A stretch of DNA of 54,340 bases, taken from NCBI GenBank assembly GCA_015061565.1, contig SUWI01000007.1:1-54340 (forward strand), given 5' to 3'. The notes beneath the pieces are model-generated. The model had not been told where the DNA came from. It made no database searches and worked only from the letters and a program-made list of their open reading frames with translations. Below, piece by piece: positions 17,649 to 25,452 of this stretch. Every line of letters begins with the position of its first letter. The stretch's first letter is position 1. The translations under genes and the position numbers were made by a program. The DNA is from Lentisphaerota bacterium (GTDB taxonomy: Bacteria > Verrucomicrobiota > Lentisphaeria > Victivallales > UBA1829).

Positions 17649-17733
17649 GCAGTCAATGTACATTATGGAACGGAAAATGCAAGCCGGATGATGTTTTTTT
17701 CCCGGTTTTTTTGAAAAAAAACATTTCTTTGTC

Positions 17734-17790
17734 TTGACAATGCAATGAACAGATATATATTAATTCCAAACCTTACTAGTAAAGTTGGAA
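17734..17790 (+). promoter_or_regulatory. Promoter and overlapping dyad of the GntR/LacI regulator gene
   Basis: TTGACA (17734-17739), 16 bp, TATATT (17756-17761). An inverted repeat with arms TTCCAA (17764-17769) and TTGGAA (17785-17790) surrounds a perfect TTACTAGTAA (17773-17782), covering the expected start site. A position just downstream of the -10 suggests autorepression by the adjacent regulator. Confidence 0.6.
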
Positions 17791-17802
17791 AATCAGGCGT
17801 AA

Positions 17803-18852
17803 ATGACCGGAAATGAAATCTACAATCTGCTGACCAGAGAAATCCGCGAGGGCCGGCTCTGCGGGCGTTTGCCCTCGATCGCCCGCATGACTGCCATGTA
17901 CGGCACCAGCCACAGCACGGTGCAGCTGGTGCTGGACAAACTCAAGATGCAGGGATTGGTCCATGGACAGAAGGGCAAAGGCATCTTCGTCAATGAAACT
18001 TCCCTGGCGCAGAAAAACCGCCGTTCCGTGGTGATCCTCATGCAGCTGCAGAATTTCCTGCGCAATTCCTTTTACCTCAAAATGCTCGTCACCCTGAAAG
18101 AAAGTCTGGCCCGAAACGGGTATGAACTGACCCTGGTTTCCGACCTGACGGAAAAATTTTCCCGTTATTCCGCCGCCCTGGTCACCAATGCCAATCTGCT
18201 CTCTGAAGAGGAATGGAACACCCTGAAATACGCTTTGCCCGGACGGATCTGTCTGCTGAACCATAAGCTCAAAGGATTCATTTCGGTTTCGAACAACAAT
18301 TTCCAGGGCGGATATCTGGCGGCGGAACGGCTTTATCATGCCGGACACCGGACGGTCGGGATCGTCACCTGTTATCTGGATCTGCCTTACAACTTTTTCC
18401 ATGACCGGGCGGAAGGATTCCGGGTTTTTGCGAAAAATCATCCTGATTTCCGGGTCATGGAATTCCCGCTGTCCGGCGATGAAAACAGCAGGGAGATTTC
18501 CGTCATCGGACGTGAGATCATGAGCAATCATCCGGAGATCAGCGGAATTTTCACCTTCAAGGATATCTATGCTTCCGAACTGCAGCAGCTGTTCCGCCAT
18601 GCGGGCCGGGAGGTTTCCCTGATCGGCTACGGCAACAGTCCTTACAGTTCGTTCCTGACCCCGGCCCTGACGAGCATCGAAGAAGACGCCGGCGGTCTGG
18701 GCGAAGCAGTCTGCCGGACCATTTCCCGGCTCGCCGCCGGTGAAAAAGCCGAAAGCATCGAAGTGCCGGTGAAACTGATCGAACGTGAAAGTGTCTTCAC
18801 CTGGCAGGAACCGGAAAAGAATAAGGCCGCCGGACGGCGCAGAAATAATTGA
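17803..18852 (+). CDS. GntR-type HTH / LacI-type sugar-binding transcriptional regulator
   Basis: 349 residues. Residues 1-65 form a GntR winged helix (EIYNLLTREIREG..GRLPSIARMTAMYGTSHSTVQLVLDKLKMQGLV, then HGQKGKGIFV). From about 75 a periplasmic-binding-like domain follows, as in AraR-type hybrids (YLAAERLYHAGHRTVGIV, GIFTFKDIYASELQQLF). Such proteins are usually repressors released by a sugar. Only a weak AGG precedes the ATG. The dyad over its promoter suggests autoregulation. The pseudopilin and secreted protein immediately downstream are the likely targets. Confidence 0.9.
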   Translation: MTGNEIYNLLTREIREGRLCGRLPSIARMTAMYGTSHSTVQLVLDKLKMQGLVHGQKGKGIFVNETSLAQKNRRSVVILMQLQNFLRNSFYLKMLVTLKESLARNGYELTLVSDLTEKFSRYSAALVTNANLLSEEEWNTLKYALPGRICLLNHKLKGFISVSNNNFQGGYLAAERLYHAGHRTVGIVTCYLDLPYNFFHDRAEGFRVFAKNHPDFRVMEFPLSGDENSREISVIGREIMSNHPEISGIFTFKDIYASELQQLFRHAGREVSLIGYGNSPYSSFLTPALTSIEEDAGGLGEAVCRTISRLAAGEKAESIEVPVKLIERESVFTWQEPEKNKAAGRRRNN

Positions 18853-18891
18853 TTCGGATTTTTCAATACAACCAACAAGGAGAAAGAAAAA

Positions 18892-18921
18892 ATGAAGAGA
18901 AGAAAATCAAGCAAGGTATGA
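18892..18921 (+). other. Nine-codon ORF with strong Shine-Dalgarno, likely lost original pseudopilin start
   Basis: AAGGAG (18877-18882) precedes an ATG at 18892 that encodes MKRRKSSKV and then stops (18919-18921). A short basic peptide is what normally leads into FTLIELL in pseudopilins. The stop arises at the first bases of the low-complexity inverted repeat (18915 on). It may be a relic start cut off by that insertion, or a leader peptide. Confidence 0.35.
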
Positions 18922-19129
18922 GGTAGGAGAGATGAGAGATGAGGTAAAAGACAACTATGGAACATCAAGATTTTCCAACGTTGAAAATAATCGCAAATTA
19001 CCAGCATCTTTCCAATAAACTCCACTCTCATAGGAAAAACAATGAAAAACAAAAATGAAAGGACAATGACCATGCAGAAAGACAAGAATGATTTGAAAAC
19101 CTCATCTCTCATACCTCATCTCTCATACC
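18915..19129 (+). repeat. Imperfect inverted low-complexity repeat flanking the pseudopilin start
   Basis: Arm 1 (18915-18945) and arm 2 (19099-19129) are 31 bases each and are reverse complements at the outer 8 and inner 12 positions. Both are built from GATGAGAGATGAGGTA-like units. Arm 2 lies inside the pseudopilin gene and encodes its variable leader ([10 protein letters not shown]). Arm 1 lies upstream in the opposite orientation and encodes a similar PHLSSLLPH on the minus strand. Confidence 0.7.
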
Positions 19130-19830
19130 TGAAGCGTAAAACGTCAAACCGTTTTACGCTGATAGAGCTCCTGGTCGTGATTGCGATCATTGCGATTCTG
19201 GCGGCCATGCTGCTGCCGGCGCTGAACCGGGCACGGGACCGGGCACGGGCGACCAAATGTATTTCCAACCTCAAAAACCTTTCCATGGTCACGCTGAATT
19301 ATTCTTTGGACAACAATGACTATCTGCCGTCCCCGATCAATAACAAAAATGCCTATAACACGTATGGTGTGATAAACTGGCTGAAATGCCTAGCCAGGGG
19401 CGGTTATGTGAAAACCTCGCACGGGACCATGCGCTGTTACGAGTATGCACCCGTCGCGGGATGGGACAAACTCACGCCGATCCTGGCCTGCCCGAATGTG
19501 GAAAAAACGGTCAGCGCATCCAACCCGTTCGGCGGATGGAGGGATACCGGTTACGGCTCCTGCTCGGATTACGGAATGAACTATTACACCACGTCTTCCA
19601 CGGACAGTCCGGGCAACAATGCGCATCAGCTGAAAAAAGTCGAAAAACCTTCTTCCCGCGTTATGACGGCGGATGCTGGCGCAGCTTCTTTTACCGGGAT
19701 CGATTATCAAAGCAACACATCCAGCCTGAGCCAGCGCCATTCCGGCATGTGCAATTACATCACGGTGGACGGCAGCGTGCATACCCGCCGTTTCCTGACC
19801 GCCTCGGATGTCCGCTATGGGATCAAATAA
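19042..19830 (+). CDS. Pseudopilin (type II secretion GspG-like, H-x9-DG) of module A
   Basis: 262 residues. A long basic, Ser-rich leader ends in the prepilin-peptidase site before [24 protein letters not shown] (membrane helix about 34-57). The globular part has Cys and Gly-rich loops and ends with [14 protein letters not shown], the H-x9-DG motif. The leader includes the repeat-encoded [13 protein letters not shown]. Starts at 19042 (AGGA seven bases upstream) or 19072 are both possible. Such proteins are numerous in this phylum and are thought to assemble through a type II secretion-like system; no machinery genes are in this window. Followed after 19 bases by the secreted 789-residue protein. 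Confidence 0.9.
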   Translation: MKNKNERTMTMQKDKNDLKTSSLIPHLSYLKRKTSNRFTLIELLVVIAIIAILAAMLLPALNRARDRARATKCISNLKNLSMVTLNYSLDNNDYLPSPINNKNAYNTYGVINWLKCLARGGYVKTSHGTMRCYEYAPVAGWDKLTPILACPNVEKTVSASNPFGGWRDTGYGSCSDYGMNYYTTSSTDSPGNNAHQLKKVEKPSSRVMTADAGAASFTGIDYQSNTSSLSQRHSGMCNYITVDGSVHTRRFLTASDVRYGIK

Positions 19831-19849
19831 CGTTTTGAGGAAAGCGATC

Positions 19850-22219
19850 ATGAAAAAAATGTTAAGTTTTACTGTCGGTCTGCTCGCTGCAGTCCTTTGC
19901 GCCGCGGAGACCGTGAAGCCGGGAACTTTCCCGAACCTGATTTCCAACGGCAAGCTCGAACTTTATGATGGCACGTTTCCCCGTTCGTGGCGGTATGTCC
20001 GCACCGAACCCGGATATCAGAGTTCCGGCGGGTTCGAGGATGGCGGCCGGTTTATCTTTACCGGGTCCAAACGCTCGTTTCTGATCCGGCAGGACTGGAC
20101 GTTCAATCTGATCGAAGGAGAATTATATTATCTTCGGGCGAAGATCCGGACCCGGGATTTCAAAGCAGCCAGAGCCATAGTGACCGTTTTCAACAACGGC
20201 TGGACTCGGGAGTTTTCCCTGAAGATACCCAACGGGACGAGCGAATGGACAAGCCTGGAACAGGTTTTTCCCGGCATGCCGTCCAAATCCGATTATTACA
20301 GTATCGCAGTCCTGGTCAGCGGCGTTCAGTCCGGCGAACTGGAAGTTTCCGATATCGCCGTGGAACCCGCCACCGTGCGCGCCAAGGAACGCAGTCTGGA
20401 ATACCGGAAACTGATTCCCGTTCCGGAACTGGTCGTGCTAGGCCGTCGCAATCAGCTCCAGGCGGCCGATGCCGTCCTGAACTGCCGCTGGTTCGGCGAT
20501 AAAAACCTGCGCCAGCTTTCCTATTCCGCCGGAAAAATCAGCCGCCAGGCCAACATTGGCGTAAACGGACTCGTCAAGCTCGATCTGAACGGTCTGGAAC
20601 CCGGAAAATACACCGTCAAAGCGCAGGCCGGAGAAAAAACCATCGCCCTTCCCGTGGAAATCAAACCGGCTTTCACTCCGGCGAAGGGCAGGGTCCTGAA
20701 CAATTTCCATACCGTCATTTCCGAACAGCAGGTCAAAGCAGGCGGCAGCGGCACGTTCGTCAATCCGAGGATCGGCTGGGTCCTGTTTGCCCTGCCGAAG
20801 GACATGGTCCTGCGGATCGCCGGATATAAAAAAGCGGTCAAAAACGGGAATGTCGTTTTCCTGCCCATGGGCAGCCATTCCTTCAAAGCGGAAAAAGGAT
20901 CGGGAGCGGTCCGGATCTCCGCCGTGGCTGAGACTTCGATCTATCAGCTGGGCGCCGGACCTTATCTGCCGGTTCTGCCGAAACACGACTGGGCATTCGC
21001 GAAGAAATATCAGACCGATATCGTCATGAGTTTCCTCGGCTGCGGTCTGAAAGGTGCGGATACCACCAGATTCCGCGCCGGACACCAGAAGCTCTATGCT
21101 CATTGCGCGATCGGTGAGATCATCAAATGCAAGGGCGACAAATACAACCATCCCGGCATGAATCCGAAATATCACTGGTGGGACGGTTTTTTTGCCGATG
21201 AACTGACGCTGGGCACGGAAAAGCCGATCGTCTTCTTCATCCGGAATCTGGACAAGGTCGCGATCCCCGCGGGCCGCGATGTGCTGACCTACATCACCGG
21301 ACATTTCCCGGATACCCCTTATGTTGCGGAAGTCTTTTCCCGCTGCATCAATCTGAGCGATTACAGCCGGGTCATGCTGGAGGTTTATCTGCCCAGCACT
21401 TATACGGATGAAGCTCGGGCGGAGAAACAGGTGAAAAAACTGGCGAATGTCGCCCGGAACATCAACGAGGTCTGCCCCGGTGTCAATCCTTACTGGGGAC
21501 TTTCGCTCTGCCACAGCAATGTGGCGCTGAGTTTCACGGTGGACAACGAGCCGGAAGCCGATCACCGCGTCCTGCTGGATATGCAGATGCGGGCCATTGC
21601 TACCGATCCCGCGTTCAAGGGCATCGGCTTGATCAATTTCTGGGGCGACAATTACTCCGACCTCGAACGCACCCGCTGGGTTATGGACCTGATGCGCCAT
21701 TATGTGATCGAAGGAAAAACCACTTCCCTCGCCGCCGAACGCGGCCTGAAACTTGGTCCGGGACATCTCCGCAATGCCTCGTTCCGGGACGGTCTGAAGG
21801 AATGGCAGACCGAAGGCGCCGTGACCCCGGGCAGGTCGTCCGACGGCGGACGGTTTCTGAGGCGGTTCAACGAGCAGAAGGATCCCTCCATTATGGTGAC
21901 CCTGGACCGCACGGATAAGCCCGCTTCGGCGGCGCAGAAAATCCGGAATCTGGTCCCCGGGAAAGACTACAAGATCCGGGTGGTGACCACCGGCGCGGGC
22001 AGACTCGCGCTCAAACTGGATGGAACGGAACTCAAACCGGCGATCCGGCTGGAATTGCCGGCCATCCCGAAAAAGAGACCCGTTTTCAGCTGTTACGATG
22101 AGTATGTGTTCACTGCCGCAAAGACCGAAGCTATGCTGGAGCTGAACAATGAAGCCATGCCGAAAGGGACCAAAACCAATCTGCATTATGTTTCCGTAAT
22201 GACTAGCTTCAAGGATTGA
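19850..22219 (+). CDS. Secreted probable glycoside-hydrolase-like protein, 789 aa
   Basis: Start at 19850 (MKKMLSFTVGLLAAVLCAAE) with GAGGA upstream; signal peptide about 1-19. About 25-170 resembles a carbohydrate-binding jelly roll (NLISNGKLELYDG, SWRYVRTEPGYQS). A beta-rich part follows to about 350, then a barrel-like region (HDWAFAKKYQTDIVMSFLGCGLKG, HWWDGFFADELT, TPYVAEVFSRCINLSDY, YWGLSLCHSNVA, GIGLINFWGDNYSD), and a second jelly roll to the end (GLKEWQTEGAVTPG). Glu/Asp in FFADELT are candidate catalytic residues by position. I do not recognise a GH family. Co-oriented with the pseudopilin and GH39-like gene. Confidence 0.6.
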   Translation: MKKMLSFTVGLLAAVLCAAETVKPGTFPNLISNGKLELYDGTFPRSWRYVRTEPGYQSSGGFEDGGRFIFTGSKRSFLIRQDWTFNLIEGELYYLRAKIRTRDFKAARAIVTVFNNGWTREFSLKIPNGTSEWTSLEQVFPGMPSKSDYYSIAVLVSGVQSGELEVSDIAVEPATVRAKERSLEYRKLIPVPELVVLGRRNQLQAADAVLNCRWFGDKNLRQLSYSAGKISRQANIGVNGLVKLDLNGLEPGKYTVKAQAGEKTIALPVEIKPAFTPAKGRVLNNFHTVISEQQVKAGGSGTFVNPRIGWVLFALPKDMVLRIAGYKKAVKNGNVVFLPMGSHSFKAEKGSGAVRISAVAETSIYQLGAGPYLPVLPKHDWAFAKKYQTDIVMSFLGCGLKGADTTRFRAGHQKLYAHCAIGEIIKCKGDKYNHPGMNPKYHWWDGFFADELTLGTEKPIVFFIRNLDKVAIPAGRDVLTYITGHFPDTPYVAEVFSRCINLSDYSRVMLEVYLPSTYTDEARAEKQVKKLANVARNINEVCPGVNPYWGLSLCHSNVALSFTVDNEPEADHRVLLDMQMRAIATDPAFKGIGLINFWGDNYSDLERTRWVMDLMRHYVIEGKTTSLAAERGLKLGPGHLRNASFRDGLKEWQTEGAVTPGRSSDGGRFLRRFNEQKDPSIMVTLDRTDKPASAAQKIRNLVPGKDYKIRVVTTGAGRLALKLDGTELKPAIRLELPAIPKKRPVFSCYDEYVFTAAKTEAMLELNNEAMPKGTKTNLHYVSVMTSFKD

Positions 22220-22224
22220 GAAAC

Positions 22225-23553
22225 ATGGTTGATTTCATCATTCATCCGGATCGCTCTTCCAGGCCGTTCCGGCGGCTCCACGGCATGAATCTGGCGGCGC
22301 CGATCACCAATGCCCGGCGCTGCAAAGCGATTTCCGAATATCTGCGGAACCTGAACGTGCCGCAGACCCGGATGCACGACTGTCCGCTGAACAATCCAGG
22401 GAAGATGCTGGTGGACATCCCCTGCATTTTCCCGCTGGAACACGCCGATCCGCAGCAGGCGGAAAACTATCTCTTCGCCGACACCGACGATTATTTTGCC
22501 AATACGCTCGGTTACGGCACCACGATCATGTACCGGCTGGGCGTCAGCATCGACCATTCCGGTTTTGCCCGTCATACCGCTCCGCCGGCCGATCCTGCCA
22601 AATGGGTCGAGATCGCCTCGCATATCATCGACCATTACAATCACGGCTGGGCCAATGGTTTCCATTATGAAATCAAGTATTGGGAGATCTGGAACGAGGC
22701 GGATACCGAACTGCCGATCCTCTGGAAGGGCACTTGGAAACAGTTCATTGATTTCTACTGTTTCGCCGCCAAAGCGCTCAAAGCGCGTTTTCCGGACTTG
22801 AAGATCGGCGGTCCTTCCATGGCGAAGATCACTGCGCTCAACGGTTCGGCATTCCCCGATTTCCTGAAGGGCTGCCGGGAGCAGCAGGCCCCGCTGGATT
22901 TCTTCACGTATCATCAGTACAGTGACAAGCCCGAAAAAGTGATTGCGGCTCCCGCGCAGATCCGCGCCGCGCTGAATGAACACGGTTTCACGCAGACCGA
23001 GATCCATCTTTCCGAATGGCATTACCATTGCGGCTGGGGCAGCCAATGCGGACTCGAACGGGAAAAATTCCTCCAGCAGGAAATGGTCGGACCCCATTCC
23101 GCCGCTTATCTGACCGCGGTACTGTCGCGTTTCCAGGACGAGCCGGTGGACATGACCCATTACTACACCGGCAGCACGGGCGGCGGGTATTCGCTGTTCA
23201 GCAATTACTGCGAACCTCATTGCGGTTATTATGCGTTCGATTTCCTGAACCGGCTGATGGATACCGAACGGATCGAAGCCGCTGTCGATCACCCCGGCAT
23301 GACGGTCCTGGCCGGAAAGACTCCGGACGGCACGATCCGCATTCTTGCCAGCTGTTTCAAAACCGACCAAGATGATCTTGCCTTTTCGCTGGAGAAAGAA
23401 GATATCTGTGCGAAGCAATGGAAACTGACCGTGGTGGATGTGGACGGCGGCAAGCGGGAACTGAACTCGGAGATCCGTTTCGAAGAGAACCGGCTGATCT
23501 TCGAAAAAGCCTCGGGTTCCATGACGGTTTTCCTGGAGCTCGATCCGCGGTGA
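22225..23553 (+). CDS. GH39-like glycosidase (clan GH-A, beta-xylosidase type)
   Basis: 442 residues from ATG at 22225, with AAGGA ten bases upstream; a TTG at 22216 overlapping the previous stop is possible. The barrel carries YWEIWNEAD with acid/base Glu158, and EIHLSEWHY with nucleophile Glu264, the spacing and motifs of GH39 and relatives. Also G-PSM at 197-199 and FFTYHQY. No signal peptide, so it acts on imported oligosaccharides. A beta domain ends the protein. It closes module A and converges with the AraC gene. Confidence 0.8.
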   Translation: MVDFIIHPDRSSRPFRRLHGMNLAAPITNARRCKAISEYLRNLNVPQTRMHDCPLNNPGKMLVDIPCIFPLEHADPQQAENYLFADTDDYFANTLGYGTTIMYRLGVSIDHSGFARHTAPPADPAKWVEIASHIIDHYNHGWANGFHYEIKYWEIWNEADTELPILWKGTWKQFIDFYCFAAKALKARFPDLKIGGPSMAKITALNGSAFPDFLKGCREQQAPLDFFTYHQYSDKPEKVIAAPAQIRAALNEHGFTQTEIHLSEWHYHCGWGSQCGLEREKFLQQEMVGPHSAAYLTAVLSRFQDEPVDMTHYYTGSTGGGYSLFSNYCEPHCGYYAFDFLNRLMDTERIEAAVDHPGMTVLAGKTPDGTIRILASCFKTDQDDLAFSLEKEDICAKQWKLTVVDVDGGKRELNSEIRFEENRLIFEKASGSMTVFLELDPR

Positions 23554-23577
23554 TCAGAGCTGGGGCGGCCTGAAATT

Positions 23578-24468
23578 TCAGGTCTTGCCTTTGCTTCGGA
23601 ATGAGCTCGGAGTCATCTTATAATATTTCTGGAAGCGCTTGGTGAAATAATTGGAATCGCGGAACCCGCACAGGTAGGCGATTTCCGAAACCGCCCGGTC
23701 GGTATTGACCAGCATGAGGCCGGCCGCATTCAGCCGAAGTGATGTCAGATAATTCAGCGGCGTCTGTTTCGCCGCAGCCTGAAAGTTCCTCAGCAGCGTA
23801 TTCACGGACATATTGGCATGTTTCGCCATCCGTTCGAGCGTCCATTCCTCCTGAAACGTGGCTTCCAGCTTGCTGAACAGATCGGCCAGCCGGGTGATCG
23901 GCTGATTGCCTCTACCGTTTTCCTGGCACCGGGAAAGAAAAATGACCAGATCGAAAAGGTAAGTCACCATGACCGCTTCGTAGCCCGGATCGCGGCGGGA
24001 AAGTTCGGCTTCCATTTTCCGGATGATATTCACTGCATGGGCAAGGGAATCGGCGGAAAGGTGCAGAGTATTGTGGAATTCCTTGCTGGTCCGCAGTTCC
24101 GGTTCGAAACGGAAGATCAGCTGATAGCCGGGCAGCCTGTTCAGATATTCCCGCATCACCTGGAATACATGTTCAACGAAAAGGATGTTCACGATTTCCA
24201 GATTACGGTATTCCTCGAAATAATGGGTGGTTTTCCCGGAAATGACGAAGACATCCCCGACCGAAACCGGATAGGAAACGCCGTTGATGTTCTGCCGACC
24301 CGATCCGGAGGTGAGAATGACCAGTTCGGAAAAATCGTGCCAATGCGGGATCCCGGTGTAATTATGCTCATGCGACAAAGCGTCCCCATGCACTTTTACT
24401 ACGGTGCATGGAACGATTTCACGGGAAAAATAATATTCTCCCGGCAATTTGACAGGCTTTTTTCTCAT
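23578..24468 (-). CDS. AraC-family transcriptional regulator of module B
   Basis: 296 residues. An N-terminal cupin of about 150 residues (GIPHWHDFSELVILTSGSGRQNINGVSYPVSVGDVFVISG) is followed by two AraC HTH motifs (TLERMAKHANMSVNTLLRNF and VSEIAYLCGFRDSNYFTKRFQKYYKMTPSSFR). It is divergent from pseudopilin 24581. No Shine-Dalgarno precedes its ATG, and its promoter (TTGACA 24506-24501, 17 bp, TAAATT 24483-24478) puts the start of the mRNA within a few bases of the ATG, so the message is probably leaderless. Confidence 0.92.
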   Translation of the reverse strand: MRKKPVKLPGEYYFSREIVPCTVVKVHGDALSHEHNYTGIPHWHDFSELVILTSGSGRQNINGVSYPVSVGDVFVISGKTTHYFEEYRNLEIVNILFVEHVFQVMREYLNRLPGYQLIFRFEPELRTSKEFHNTLHLSADSLAHAVNIIRKMEAELSRRDPGYEAVMVTYLFDLVIFLSRCQENGRGNQPITRLADLFSKLEATFQEEWTLERMAKHANMSVNTLLRNFQAAAKQTPLNYLTSLRLNAAGLMLVNTDRAVSEIAYLCGFRDSNYFTKRFQKYYKMTPSSFRSKGKT

Positions 24469-24470
24469 AA

Positions 24471-24528
24471 TGGTGAAAATTTACTGTTATTTGGTGATTT
24501 TGTCAAGGTGTTTTTTGAAAAATATGAT
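24471..24528 (+). promoter_or_regulatory. Overlapping divergent promoters with 21-bp-spaced AraC-type direct repeats
   Basis: Forward promoter: TTGTCA (24500-24505), 17 bp, TATGAT (24523-24528). Reverse promoter: TTGACA (24506-24501), 17 bp, TAAATT (24483-24478). The two -35 elements share five bases, so only one polymerase can bind at a time. TGGTGA occurs at 24471-24476 and 24492-24497, exactly two helical turns apart. The second copy's half-site reaches the forward -35, as with AraC at araI, while both lie on the reverse promoter. Confidence 0.6.
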
Positions 24529-24580
24529 ATATTATCGGTACAGCATTCCCAAGTAATTGAATAACTACGGAGGTGAATCA

Positions 24581-25438
24581 ATGAGATCGAACTCAAGGAA
24601 ACCAGGCGAGATGAACAGGAAGATCGCCGCAAACTCATATTCGAAGCGTAAAATACAGGGGCATTTCACCCTGATAGAGCTCCTCGTGGTCATAGCGATC
24701 ATCGCAATTCTGGCGGGAATGCTCTTGCCGGCACTTCAGAAAGCCAAAGCCACTGCCACCAGGCTTCAATGTGTCAATAAGGAAAAACAAATCGGATTGG
24801 CATTGAATGCCTATATCAATGACAACAAGGAATACATTTTGCCGGCCCGTCAAAACGGGCTTGAAATATCCTTCTGGTTCTGGGTGCTGGCCGGCGGAAA
24901 AAACGGCCAGATCAATGGCGTCAATTCTTATATTTCCGATCCCAAGGCGGCTTACGGGGGACTGCGGCATTATTCCGAAATCGAGCCTCAAAAAACTTGG
25001 CAAAGCAGTTTCAGCTGTCCTGCGGAATCCGTGGAATTTGGAACAACTGCCAATGGGAAATACCGTTATACCCATTATATCGTGAACAGATACTGTGCCG
25101 GGCATTTCAGCACCAATTTTCCCGCCAAGCAATTGAGAGCCATCACCGGGCCGAGCCGGGCGGTATATCTGGGGGATTCATTGCAGAAAGGCTCAATAAG
25201 CAATACTTCGACCTATGAATTTTCCTACCGGCATAATTCGCCGGATAAAAGGCAAGTGACAGACAGTCCCGCACTCACATCGGGAGTCGGCAATTTTCTG
25301 TTTATGGACGGCCATGTGGACAGCAAGAAAGGGGCGGACGTGTTAACTGTCTATAAAGACGAAAACGCATACATTTACGGTACTACCAATTTCCTGACTC
25401 GCGGGATGACCGCATTTGTGAGTACACCATATTTCTGA
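24581..25438 (+). CDS. Pseudopilin (GspG-like) of module B
   Basis: 285 residues from ATG at 24581, with GGAGGTG ending five bases upstream. The leader is basic (KRKIQGH) before [29 protein letters not shown] (helix about 30-52). The globular domain ends with [15 protein letters not shown], a longer-spaced variant of the H-x9-DG motif (a His lies in YRHNSPDKR). It is the first gene under the forward promoter controlled by the AraC-type repeats and lies 14 bases before the GH123-like giant. Confidence 0.92.
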   Translation: MRSNSRKPGEMNRKIAANSYSKRKIQGHFTLIELLVVIAIIAILAGMLLPALQKAKATATRLQCVNKEKQIGLALNAYINDNKEYILPARQNGLEISFWFWVLAGGKNGQINGVNSYISDPKAAYGGLRHYSEIEPQKTWQSSFSCPAESVEFGTTANGKYRYTHYIVNRYCAGHFSTNFPAKQLRAITGPSRAVYLGDSLQKGSISNTSTYEFSYRHNSPDKRQVTDSPALTSGVGNFLFMDGHVDSKKGADVLTVYKDENAYIYGTTNFLTRGMTAFVSTPYF

Positions 25439-25452
25439 AAAGGCGTTGAAAA

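Noticed and set aside
17441-17656. 71-codon minus-strand ORF as a protein gene
   Set aside because: No ATG with a Shine-Dalgarno; its C-terminus is the translation of a perfect hairpin. Treated as part of an RNA candidate.
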